The notes beneath the pieces are model-generated. The model did not search any database, was not told the origin of the DNA, and saw only the letters and a list, made by a program, of their open reading frames with translations. The translations under genes were made by a program, and so were the position numbers. From QHWK01 sp035315685 (GTDB taxonomy: Bacteria > Acidobacteriota > Vicinamibacteria > Vicinamibacterales > CAVVIG01), in assembly GCA_035315685.1 (NCBI GenBank), contig DATFXR010000623.1:1-16529 (forward strand): a DNA stretch of 16,529 bases. The letters run 5' to 3'. Below, in pieces: positions 1 through 7,444 of this stretch (within the stretch, counting starts at the first letter, position 1; each line of letters begins with the position of its first letter).

Positions 1-969
1 GCCGAGGACGACCGACGACAGCGGATCTTCGGCGAGCTGCACCGGCAGGCCGGTCTCGTCGCGCAGGCGCTTGTCGAGGTTCTTCAGCAGCGAGCCGCCG
101 CCGGTGAGGATGATGCCGCGGTCGAAGATGTCGGCCGACAGCTCCGGCGGAATGCGCTCGAGCGCGTCGTGCACCGCCTGAACGATGGCGCGCACCGGCT
201 CCTGCAATGCCTTGCGGATTTCGTCGTCGTCCATCGACACCGTCTTCGGACGGCCCTCGGTGATGTGACGGCCCTTCACTTCCATCGACATCCGGTGCTC
301 GAGCGGGAAGGCCGACCCGATCTCGATCTTGATCTGCTCCGCGGTGCGCTCGCCGATCAGCAGGTTGTGCGCCTTGCGGGCGTGCTGCATGATCGCATCG
401 TCCAGCTCGTTGCCGGCGACGCGCACCGACTTGCCGTAGACGACGCCGGCCAGCGAGATGACCGCGATGTCGGTGGTGCCGCCGCCGATGTCGACGACCA
501 TGTTGCCCGACGCATCGGTGATCGGCATGCCGGCACCGATCGCTGCGGCCATCGCTTCCTCGATCAGGTGCACTTCGCTCGCTCGCGCGCGCATCGCGCT
601 GTCCTTGACGGCGCGCCGCTCGACCTGGGTGATTTCCGACGGCACGCCGATGACGACGCGCGGCCGGAGCCATCCGCTGCGCTTGTGCGCTTTGCGAATG
701 AAATGCGTCAGCATCTTCTCGGCCGCTTCGAAGTCGGCGATCACGCCGTCCTTCATCGGCTTGATGGCGGTGATGTTGCCGGGAGTCCGCCCCAGCATCT
801 CCTTCGCTTCCGCCCCGACCGCTTCGATGCGGCCGTTGACCTTGTTGAGTGCGACGATCGACGGCTCCGACACGACGATGCCCTTGCCGCGCGCGTACAC
901 GCAGGTGTTCGCGGTGCCAAGGTCGATCGCCAGGTCGTGCGAGAAGCGGGACAGGAAGGAAGACAACAC
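1..969 (-). CDS. mreB: Rod shape-determining protein MreB (C-terminus cut by window edge)
   Basis: Bacterial actin homologue that polymerises on the inner face of the cytoplasmic membrane and directs lateral wall synthesis. The translated minus strand gives 323 residues to the window edge, against roughly 335-350 for the family, so only the C-terminal tail is missing. Nucleotide-binding signatures are in order: phosphate-1 LAIDLGTANT (about 13-22), phosphate-2 VDIGGGTTDIAV (about 159-170) and adenosine motif ILTGGGSLL (about 287-295). The start is GTG at 969, preceded by AAGGAG at 980-985 with a 10-nt spacer; an ATG just upstream runs directly into TGA. It begins MLSSFLSRFSHDLAIDLG, with the short hydrophobic N-terminal stretch expected for membrane attachment. 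mreC would normally follow, off the left edge. A TAGCAT hexamer at 996-1001 could be its -10, but I see no -35. Identity is secure. Confidence 0.97.
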   Translation of the reverse strand, partial: MLSSFLSRFSHDLAIDLGTANTCVYARGKGIVVSEPSIVALNKVNGRIEAVGAEAKEMLGRTPGNITAIKPMKDGVIADFEAAEKMLTHFIRKAHKRSGWLRPRVVIGVPSEITQVERRAVKDSAMRARASEVHLIEEAMAAAIGAGMPITDASGNMVVDIGGGTTDIAVISLAGVVYGKSVRVAGNELDDAIMQHARKAHNLLIGERTAEQIKIEIGSAFPLEHRMSMEVKGRHITEGRPKTVSMDDDEIRKALQEPVRAIVQAVHDALERIPPELSADIFDRGIILTGGGSLLKNLDKRLRDETGLPVQLAEDPLSSVVLG

Positions 970-1329
970 GAGTTCACATCTCCTTGAGGCTGAGCATGCT
1001 AGAACCGTTCAGGCGAGCCGGCCGTTGTCCAGCAAGGCAACAGTGATGCCGATTCCGTGATCGCGAGTCGATTCAGAAATCTCAGGAAAAAACGCAACTT
1101 CCACGCGGGTGCGCAAAAGTTCGCTGACAAGTCTGTCGGAGGATTACAGGTTCCGCTATAGGGGGTGCCGCCGGAGCCGCGCGATTTTTCGCGCACGGCG
1201 AGGCCCGCCCGATCCGCCACGGTCGCCGGTCGCTCGGCTAACGCCTTCGCGCTACGGTCTTGGGCGGAATCGGTTGGGTCGCTCGACTGAAGTGTTCGCT
1301 ACCGTCTCGACCGGAATCGGTGCGCGGCG
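970..1329. other. Non-coding gap between the ADOP operon end and mreB
   Basis: This 360-bp stretch lies downstream of the second permease gene and upstream of mreB, both on the minus strand, so it should hold the operon's end and the mreB promoter. I see no supported gene: the short open frames here lack a ribosome site and recognisable sequence. A perfect 6-bp stem (GCGCGA / TCGCGC, 1179-1194, TTTT loop) could be a weak hairpin terminator for the permease operon, but no T-run follows it on the minus strand. A 23-bp imperfect direct repeat sits at 1252-1321. No convincing -35/-10 pair was found for mreB. Confidence 0.6.
1252..1321. repeat. Imperfect 23-bp direct repeat, two copies
   Basis: Copies at 1252-1274 and 1299-1321 match at 19 of 23 positions, offset by 47 bp. 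Both start CTAC and end GGAATCGGT. They lie just past the stop codon of the downstream permease gene. No function is apparent; this could be a remnant of a dispersed repeat. Confidence 0.6.
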
Positions 1330-3732
1330 TCATTCGGCCCGCAGGGCGATCACCGGGTCGACGCGAGCGGCACGGACCGCCGGCACCATCGACGCGAGCG
1401 CGGCGACGGCGAGCAGCGCGAGCGGCACGGCGCCGAAGATCACGGGATCGCGCTGGCTGGTGGCGAACAGCATCGAGGCGATGAGGCGCGCCAGGCCGAG
1501 CGATGCGAACCAGCCGATGACGATGCCGACCGTCGTCAGTCGGAGCCCGCTCGCGAGCGTGAGCCCGATGATCTCGTTACGCTGCGCGCCCAGCGCGATG
1601 CGCAGGCCCAGCTCGCTCGTGCGCTGGGACACGGTGAACGACACGATGCCATACACGCCCGCCATCGCGAGGATCAGCGCGACGCTCGCGAACAGACCGA
1701 GCAGCAGCGTCTGAAACCGCGACGTCGACATCGCCCGGTCGATCGTCGCGTCCATCGTCGACATCCGCACCGGCACGTCACCGTTCAGGGCGCGGACCTT
1801 TTGTGACACCGTCTGCGCGAGCGTCAGCGGGTCGGACGACGCCGTTCGCACCACCAGATTGAGCGCGATCGAACCGGCCGGGTGCTGCTGGAACGGCATG
1901 AAGATCTGCGGTTTCGGCGGCTCGGACGGCGACGAGGATCGCATGTCGGCGACGATGCCGACGATGGTCATGAAGCCGGTGAGGTCGTATCCCGCCTTGA
2001 TGCGATGGCCGATCGCGTCGCCCTTCGGGAACGACTGGCGCGCGAGCGCGTCGTTGATCACCGTGACGAGCGGCGCACTGTCGTTGTCGGCGTCGCTGAA
2101 ATCACGTCCGTCGCGGATCGGCACGCCGATCGTCGAGAAGTAGCCGGGCGTGGCGACGGTGAAGATGGCCTGCGGCGATCGGACGCCGATCTGCTCGAAC
2201 GTCGGCCCCCCTTCGATCGCGTAGCCGCCGTTCGACCGCGTCCGTGTCGGGACGCCCATCACGGCAGAGACGGCTTCCACGCCGGGGACCGCGGCGATCT
2301 CCGGCAGAAGCGTGTGATAGAAGCGCACCGCGTGCGGCGCAGCGTCCAGCGTCGCGATCGGCACGGCCGTATCGGCGACGAGCAGGCGCTCGGTCCGGAA
2401 CCCGAGATCGACGCCGTTCAGCGCGGCAAAACTGCGAATCAGCAGGCCGGCGCCGATGACCAGCACGACGGCTGCCGCAGTTTCGAAGACGATCAGCGAC
2501 GCGCGGAGGCGGCCGCTCGGTCCGCCGGTCATCGCACGGCCGCCGTGCTTGATCACTTCGTTGAGGTCGCTGCGAGAGGCGTACAGAGCGGGCGCCAGGC
2601 CGAAGACGAGGCTCGCCGCGAGCGAGACCGCCGACGCGAACAGCAGGACCCGCAGATCGACATGAACCTCCGCGATGCGCGGCAGCCCGGCTGGCGCGAC
2701 GGCGATCAGCCCGCGAATGCCCCAGGCCGCGATCACCACGCTCGCGACGCCGGCAACGAGCGCCAGCAGCCCGCTCTCGGTGACGAGCTGGCGAACGACG
2801 CGCGATCGCGACGCGCCCAATGCCGCGCGGATGCCGAGCTCGCGGGTCCGCGCGGTCGCACGGGCGAGGAGCAGGTTGCTGACGTTCGCGCAGGCAATCA
2901 GCAGCACCACGATCACGACGCAGAACATCAGCGTCAGCGTGCTGCGAACATCGCGAACGCTTCGCTCGAGCAGCGGCGTGACGATGATTCCCTTGTTCTC
3001 GTTCGACTGCGGGTAGGCGCGCTCGAGGCGCGCCGCAATCGTCTCCATTTCGCTCTGCGCCTGTTCGAGCGCCACGTCGGGCCGGAGGTGACCGACTACT
3101 TCGTAGTTGTGTCCGGAGCGCGAGCTGGTTTCGGGAAACACCCACCACGCCGTCCACACGTCGGTGTTGTTCGGGAACCGGAACTCAGGCGGCAGCACGC
3201 CGACGATGGTGTAGTTGCGCTGCGCGTACTTCAACGTGCGTCCGATCGCCGCGCGGTCGCCGCCCAGCTTCGTCACCCAGAACACGTGGCTCACGACTGC
3301 GGTCAATGGTCCGCCGTCGCGCTGCTCGTCAGCGGAGGGGAGTCGTCCGAGTTCCGGGCGCAGGCCAAACAGCCGAAAGAACTCCGTCGTCGCCCGAGTG
3401 ACCACGGCATAGTCGGCGACGCCGCCGACATTCACCGACGACTGCAAGTCCTTGTAGGCGGCCATCGCGTCGAACGATCGCGCCTGATCGTGCCAATCGT
3501 GGAAGTCGGGCGCAGACGCCTGCCCGCGAAGACCCGAATTCCGCCACAAGCTCTGGATCGACACGATCCGCTCCTGGTCGGCGTAGGGCAGTGGACGCAG
3601 CAGCACGGCGTCGACCACGCTGAAGATCGCCGTGTTCGCGCCGATGCCGAGCGCCAGCACGAGCGTGGCGATCACCGTGAAGCCGGGATGTTTGAGCAGC
3701 ATGCGCGCGGCGAATCTCAGGTCCGACACCAT
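1330..3732 (-). CDS. ADOP-family (MacB/FtsX-like) ABC permease, second of tandem pair
   Basis: Integral membrane permease of 800 residues of the type called acidobacterial duplicated orphan permease. Residues about 18-42 form the first membrane helix (FTVIATLVLALGIGANTAIFSVV), a highly typical ADOP/MacB N-terminus. A MacB-like periplasmic core follows, then a cluster of FtsX-type helices including IACANVSNLLLARATAR, a second periplasmic core, and three C-terminal helices ending DPVIALRAE. Each polypeptide therefore carries two MacB-core/FtsX units, about twice the usual MacB permease half. No ATP-binding subunit lies nearby, which is the 'orphan' trait. ATG at 3732 has GGAG 6 nt upstream; the gap to the preceding permease stop is 3 nt, so the genes are almost certainly co-transcribed and translationally coupled. 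Substrate unknown; relatives are described mainly as efflux or envelope permeases. Confidence 0.93.
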   Translation of the reverse strand: MVSDLRFAARMLLKHPGFTVIATLVLALGIGANTAIFSVVDAVLLRPLPYADQERIVSIQSLWRNSGLRGQASAPDFHDWHDQARSFDAMAAYKDLQSSVNVGGVADYAVVTRATTEFFRLFGLRPELGRLPSADEQRDGGPLTAVVSHVFWVTKLGGDRAAIGRTLKYAQRNYTIVGVLPPEFRFPNNTDVWTAWWVFPETSSRSGHNYEVVGHLRPDVALEQAQSEMETIAARLERAYPQSNENKGIIVTPLLERSVRDVRSTLTLMFCVVIVVLLIACANVSNLLLARATARTRELGIRAALGASRSRVVRQLVTESGLLALVAGVASVVIAAWGIRGLIAVAPAGLPRIAEVHVDLRVLLFASAVSLAASLVFGLAPALYASRSDLNEVIKHGGRAMTGGPSGRLRASLIVFETAAAVVLVIGAGLLIRSFAALNGVDLGFRTERLLVADTAVPIATLDAAPHAVRFYHTLLPEIAAVPGVEAVSAVMGVPTRTRSNGGYAIEGGPTFEQIGVRSPQAIFTVATPGYFSTIGVPIRDGRDFSDADNDSAPLVTVINDALARQSFPKGDAIGHRIKAGYDLTGFMTIVGIVADMRSSSPSEPPKPQIFMPFQQHPAGSIALNLVVRTASSDPLTLAQTVSQKVRALNGDVPVRMSTMDATIDRAMSTSRFQTLLLGLFASVALILAMAGVYGIVSFTVSQRTSELGLRIALGAQRNEIIGLTLASGLRLTTVGIVIGWFASLGLARLIASMLFATSQRDPVIFGAVPLALLAVAALASMVPAVRAARVDPVIALRAE

Positions 3733-3735
3733 CGG

Positions 3736-6117
3736 TTACTCCGATCTCAATGCGACAGTGGGATCGACGCGCATGACGCGCCAGGCTGGAACGAACGAGG
3801 CAAGACCGGTCAACGCGAGCACGGCCGCCGCGGTCGTCGCGAGAACGACCGGATCGATCGGGCTGACGTCGAACAGCATCGCCCGGAGCGTGCCGGCAAG
3901 GCACCACGTGACACCGATGCCGAGCGCCAGGCCGATGCCGGCGAGCGTCGTGCCCTCGGCGAGGACGAGACGCAGCACGGATGACGGGTGAGCGCCGAGC
4001 GCGACGCGGATACCGATCTCGCGCGTGCGGCTCGCGACCGAGTAGGACACCAGGCTGTAGATGCCGATGGCGGCGAGCAGGGCCGCCAGGACCGCGAACA
4101 CAGACGTCAGCGTCGACGACAACCGCATCGGCCCGGTCGATGCCTCGACGACGTTCACCATGGTCTGCGTTCTGATGATCGCCAGCGACGGATCGATGAC
4201 CGCGATGCGCTGACGGATGACTGGAAGAACGGCTGCCGGATCGCCGGCTGCGCGGATTGCAATCGCGAGCGAGGTGGCCGGCATCTGCGCGTACGGGATG
4301 AACGACTCCGCGACCGGCGGCTGGCTCAGCGCCTGCGATCGGACGTCGCCGACGACGCCGACGACTTCGCGCACGATCGACGCGGGATCGGCACCGAGCT
4401 GGACTCGCGCGCCGATCGGATCGCCGTTCGGCCAGAACTGCCGCGCCATCGTCTCGTTGACGATCACGACCGGCCGATCGCGCTCGTTCTCGCGGTCGCT
4501 GAACGCGACGCCGCGACGCACGGGGATCTGCAGCGCCTCGAAGTAGCCGGGCGTCACCAGCCGGTACTCGACCACCGGCGGGCGATCCGGCGTGCCGAGG
4601 GGAGGCCGTCCGTGGATCGAGAACGGGCCGTTGAAGCCGAACGCCTGGAGCGGCAGGACGTTGATGGCGCCGGCGGCGCTCACGCCGGGGATCGTGCGCA
4701 TGTCGCCGACGATCCGCGCCGCCGCCCGCCTCGAGGCGTCGTCGTCGTAGCGTGCCGGCGGCAGGTTGATCTGAAACGTCATCAGTCCGTCGGCGCGAAA
4801 GCCGGCATCCTGTGCCTGCAGGCGGATCAGGCTCTTCACCAGCAGCCCCGCGCCGACCACGAGCACCATGGCGAGACCGACCTCGACGACCACGAGCAGC
4901 CGGCTGGCGCCTCGCGCTCCGGCCGACGCGCTGCCGCGTCCGGCGGCGTCGCGCAGTCCGCCGCCGGCATCGACGCGGAAGCCGCGGCGCGCCGGGGCGA
5001 CGCCAAACACCACGCCGGTCAGCATCGCACAGAGAGCCGTGAACCCGAGCACGTGGCGATCGATCGCGATCGACTGCACGCCGGCAAAGCCAACCGGAGC
5101 GAGCGCCACGACGAGACGGAGCAGCCAGCTCCCGAGCAGCACGCCCAGCACGCCTCCGGCCGCCGCCAGGATCACGCTCTCGGTCAGCAGCTGCCGGAGC
5201 AGCCGCCGCGGCGACGCACCGATCGCCAGCCGGATGGCGAGCTCGCGCTGACGCGGCACACTGCGCGCGAGCAACATGTTCGCGACGTTGGCGCACGCGA
5301 CGAGCAGGACCAGGAGCACGGCGCCTTGCAGCACGAGTACCAGCTGCCTCGCGTTTTGCGACAAGTACTCGTGGAGCCGCCAGACGCGGACGCCGCGGCG
5401 AAGCCCGTTGCTGGCGTTGTACGCCTCGGTCACCGCCTGCAGATCCGCGGTTGCCTGTTCGACCGAGACGTCAGCCTTCATCCGTCCGACCAGCCGCAGG
5501 AAATTGCCCTGCGATGGCTCCGGCACCATCGCCAGCGGGATCCACGCGTCGTAGCGCGCGGGGTAGATGACGTCCGGCGGCATCACGCCGACGATCGTCC
5601 GCGGCCGTCCGTCGGCGGTGATGGTCCGGCCGACGACGTCGCGCGCGCCACCGAACAGCCGCTGCCACGCGCCGTAGGTCAGCACGATCACCGGCGCGCC
5701 GTTCGGCACGTCGTCCGATCGGGCGATGACGCGGCCGACCAGCGGCGCCACGCCGAGCACGTCGAAGAAGTCGCCGCTGACCCGCGTGACACCGAGCTGC
5801 TGCGGATCGCCGATGCCGGTGATCGTCAGCGCCGCGGGCGCGGTCGCCGCGAGCGCCGCAAGCGAGCGAGTGCCGTCGCGCAGCGCGAGGAATTTCTGCA
5901 GTGACACCGAGGCGTTGGCGACCGCGGGAAACGTGTCATGCACGTAGATCAGCCGGTCGGCGTCGCGGAACGGCAGCGGCTTCAACAGCAGCGCGTAGAC
6001 AACGCTGAAGATCGCCGTGTTGGCGCCGATGCCGATCGCCAGCGTCAGCGCGGCGGTGGCGGCGAAGCCCGGCGTGCGCATCATCGTGCGGAGCGCGTAA
6101 CGGACGTCAGTGAACAC
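3736..6117 (-). CDS. ADOP-family (MacB/FtsX-like) ABC permease, first of tandem pair
   Basis: Permease of 793 residues, paralogous to the next gene in the operon. Visible segments: N-terminal helix about 19-43 (with GIGANTAIFSVVYALLL), MacB-like periplasmic core about 45-250, helices at about 259-282, 313-336, 356-376 and 406-428, a second periplasmic core to about 665, and helices at about 673-693, 720-742 and 755-777. The cytoplasmic loops RELAIRLAIGASPRRLLRQL and REIGIRVALGAHPSSVLRLV are the coupling-type loops that would face an ATPase, and they occur twice as in other ADOPs. The start is GTG at 6117; nearby ATGs are out of frame. It begins 6 nt after the phosphatase-regulator stop, consistent with one operon. 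No PadR-type regulator, a frequent ADOP neighbour, is seen. Substrate unknown. Confidence 0.93.
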   Translation of the reverse strand: MFTDVRYALRTMMRTPGFAATAALTLAIGIGANTAIFSVVYALLLKPLPFRDADRLIYVHDTFPAVANASVSLQKFLALRDGTRSLAALAATAPAALTITGIGDPQQLGVTRVSGDFFDVLGVAPLVGRVIARSDDVPNGAPVIVLTYGAWQRLFGGARDVVGRTITADGRPRTIVGVMPPDVIYPARYDAWIPLAMVPEPSQGNFLRLVGRMKADVSVEQATADLQAVTEAYNASNGLRRGVRVWRLHEYLSQNARQLVLVLQGAVLLVLLVACANVANMLLARSVPRQRELAIRLAIGASPRRLLRQLLTESVILAAAGGVLGVLLGSWLLRLVVALAPVGFAGVQSIAIDRHVLGFTALCAMLTGVVFGVAPARRGFRVDAGGGLRDAAGRGSASAGARGASRLLVVVEVGLAMVLVVGAGLLVKSLIRLQAQDAGFRADGLMTFQINLPPARYDDDASRRAAARIVGDMRTIPGVSAAGAINVLPLQAFGFNGPFSIHGRPPLGTPDRPPVVEYRLVTPGYFEALQIPVRRGVAFSDRENERDRPVVIVNETMARQFWPNGDPIGARVQLGADPASIVREVVGVVGDVRSQALSQPPVAESFIPYAQMPATSLAIAIRAAGDPAAVLPVIRQRIAVIDPSLAIIRTQTMVNVVEASTGPMRLSSTLTSVFAVLAALLAAIGIYSLVSYSVASRTREIGIRVALGAHPSSVLRLVLAEGTTLAGIGLALGIGVTWCLAGTLRAMLFDVSPIDPVVLATTAAAVLALTGLASFVPAWRVMRVDPTVALRSE

Positions 6118-6123
6118 GGTCCA

Positions 6124-7257
6124 TCATCCCTCGCGGATCTCGATCGTCATCAACGTCGCGTCGTCGTCGAAGGTCCCGCCGGTGAAGGCATCGATCGCGG
6201 CGACCAGGTGGCGCTTCAGGCCCTCGGCCGAGCAGGCGCGGGCCGCCAGCGCCGCGGCGGCGAGACGCTCCTCGCCGAACTCGTCACCGGCCGCGTCGTG
6301 TGCCTCGGTGATGCCATCGGTGAAGAACAGCAGTCGATCGCCGGGCACCAGCGGACCGGTTGCGGTCGAATAGGTCGCGTCCGGGAAGATTCCCATTACG
6401 ACGCCTGCCTCGGCGAGACGTTCCACGCGTCCGTTGGCGTGGATGAGCAGCGGCGGATTGTGTCCGGCGTTCGCGTAGGCGAACGAGTGGCGCGCCGGGT
6501 CGAGCCAGGCGAAACAGCAGGTGACGAAGCGGCCGCTCACCATGTGGCGACACAGGAGCCGGTTGACGCTCGAGCAGATCGAGGCGGGATCGGCGGCGTC
6601 GCTGGCGAACGCGCGCACCGCCGCCTGCAGGTTCGACATCAGCAGCGCGGCCGGCATGCCCTTGCCGGCGACATCGGCCATGACGATGCCGACGCGATCG
6701 CCCGCCGCGACGACGTCGAAGCAGTCGCCGCCGACGCCGTCGGCTGGACGCCATGAGGTGGCGATGCGGATCCGATCGAACTCGGGCAGCGACGCCGGCA
6801 GCAGCGCCCGCTGAATGAGGCGCGCGTCGTCGCGCTCGCGTTGCTGTCTGCGATCCTGCCGGCGTGCGGCGAGCCCATCGGTGATTTCGCGCTCGACGAT
6901 CTCGCGCAGCGCCGCATCGTCCCACGGCTTCTGGACGAAGCTCTTCGCGCCGAGCCGCATGGCCTCGACCGCCGTGTCGATGCTGCCCCACCCGGTCATC
7001 ACGACGATCGGGAGGTGCGGATCACGCTCGCGGACGCGCGGAATCAACGCGAGCCCTTCGCGCCCGGAGGTGGTGTCGCGCGAATAGTTGAGATCCATCA
7101 GCAGCAGGTCGAAGGCCGCTCGATCGAGCGTCTCCATCACCGCCTCGGCCGACGTGACGAACTGCGCCTCGTAGCCCTCGCCGGTCAGCAGCCAGCGGAG
7201 CGCCTCGAGGACGTCCGCCTGATCGTCGGCGACGAGGACGCGGGACGCTGACGCCAT
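6124..7257 (-). CDS. Response regulator fused to SpoIIE/RsbU-type PP2C phosphatase
   Basis: Cytoplasmic two-domain signalling protein of 377 residues. The receiver domain (about 5-125) has the acidic pocket D11/D12, phosphoacceptor D55 in LLLMDLNY, T88 and K110. A charged helical linker (about 128-150) leads to a PP2C/SpoIIE serine phosphatase domain (about 160-374) with metal-binding acidic motifs PADGVGGDCFD (D178), MADVAGKGMPAALLMS (D195), FFTDGITEA (D314) and DDDATLM (364-370). Phosphorylation of the receiver would be expected to switch a phosphoserine/threonine phosphatase on or off. The usual targets, STAS anti-anti-sigma proteins, are absent nearby. I chose ATG 7257 over an in-frame TTG at 7278 because AAGGGG (7265-7270) sits 7 nt upstream of the ATG. 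It is first in an operon with two ADOP permeases and divergent from an NtrC-type regulator with a paralogous receiver. Confidence 0.94.
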   Translation of the reverse strand: MASASRVLVADDQADVLEALRWLLTGEGYEAQFVTSAEAVMETLDRAAFDLLLMDLNYSRDTTSGREGLALIPRVRERDPHLPIVVMTGWGSIDTAVEAMRLGAKSFVQKPWDDAALREIVEREITDGLAARRQDRRQQRERDDARLIQRALLPASLPEFDRIRIATSWRPADGVGGDCFDVVAAGDRVGIVMADVAGKGMPAALLMSNLQAAVRAFASDAADPASICSSVNRLLCRHMVSGRFVTCCFAWLDPARHSFAYANAGHNPPLLIHANGRVERLAEAGVVMGIFPDATYSTATGPLVPGDRLLFFTDGITEAHDAAGDEFGEERLAAAALAARACSAEGLKRHLVAAIDAFTGGTFDDDATLMTIEIREG

Positions 7258-7264
7258 CGGTACG

Positions 7265-7270
7265 CCCCTT
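7265..7270 (-). promoter_or_regulatory. Ribosome binding site fixing the phosphatase-regulator start
   Basis: AAGGGG on the minus strand, 7 nt before ATG at 7257. It lies inside the possible N-terminal extension from TTG 7278 and so argues for the shorter protein. Confidence 0.6.
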
Positions 7271-7274
7271 GATA

Positions 7275-7289
7275 CCAAGCGCTGTGCCA
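7275..7289 (-). promoter_or_regulatory. Candidate sigma-54 promoter for the phosphatase/ADOP operon
   Basis: Minus-strand sequence TGGCACAGCGCTTGG matches the -24/-12 consensus TGGCACG-N4-TTGC at all constrained positions except the seventh base (A for G) and the final C of the -12 GC (here G). A sigma-54 activator gene is divergent to it. Against it: initiation 12 bp downstream would fall near 7263, after the ribosome site and only about 6 nt before the ATG. Treat as a strong sequence match with an awkward position. Confidence 0.35.
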
Positions 7290-7383
7290 GCGGTCGAGCC
7301 GAAGAACCGGCCGGATTCGCGCCTGAGGGCGTCGAGGCAGACGCAGACGTGGGACTGGCAGTCGCACGGGCGCGACACCGGCG

Positions 7384-7398
7384 AGGCCATCAACTTGC
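7384..7398 (+). promoter_or_regulatory. Candidate sigma-54 promoter for the activator/kinase operon
   Basis: AGGCCATCAACTTGC keeps the GG-N10-GC spacing of sigma-54 promoters and has the TTGC -12 half, but the -24 half is weak (AGGCCA rather than TGGCAC). The predicted start near 7410 would leave a 35-nt leader before ATG 7445. Autoregulation by the encoded NtrC-type activator is an inference. Confidence 0.3.
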
Positions 7399-7444
7399 GC
7401 ACCGCGGAATCCGTCTAACGTCACGAACGCCGGCTTCTTTCAGC

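Noticed and set aside
169..1060. Plus-strand open frames opposite mreB (272 and 200 codons)
   Set aside because: mreB on the minus strand shows all actin-type nucleotide motifs; the plus-strand products look like shadows.
999..1220. 73-codon minus-strand open frame upstream of mreB
   Set aside because: No ribosome site, no recognisable sequence, and it occupies the space expected for the mreB promoter.
1882..5904. Long plus-strand open frames opposite the ADOP permeases (700 and 638 codons)
   Set aside because: They mirror the codon structure of high-GC genes on the other strand, give Arg/Asp/His-rich sequence with no domain or membrane pattern, and have no ribosome site. The minus-strand permeases are unmistakable.
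7349..7444. 32-residue N-terminal extension of the NtrC-type activator
   Set aside because: Depends on a non-ATG start, has Arg/His-rich sequence unlike a receiver N-terminus, and runs through the putative promoter. ATG 7445 directly precedes the receiver.
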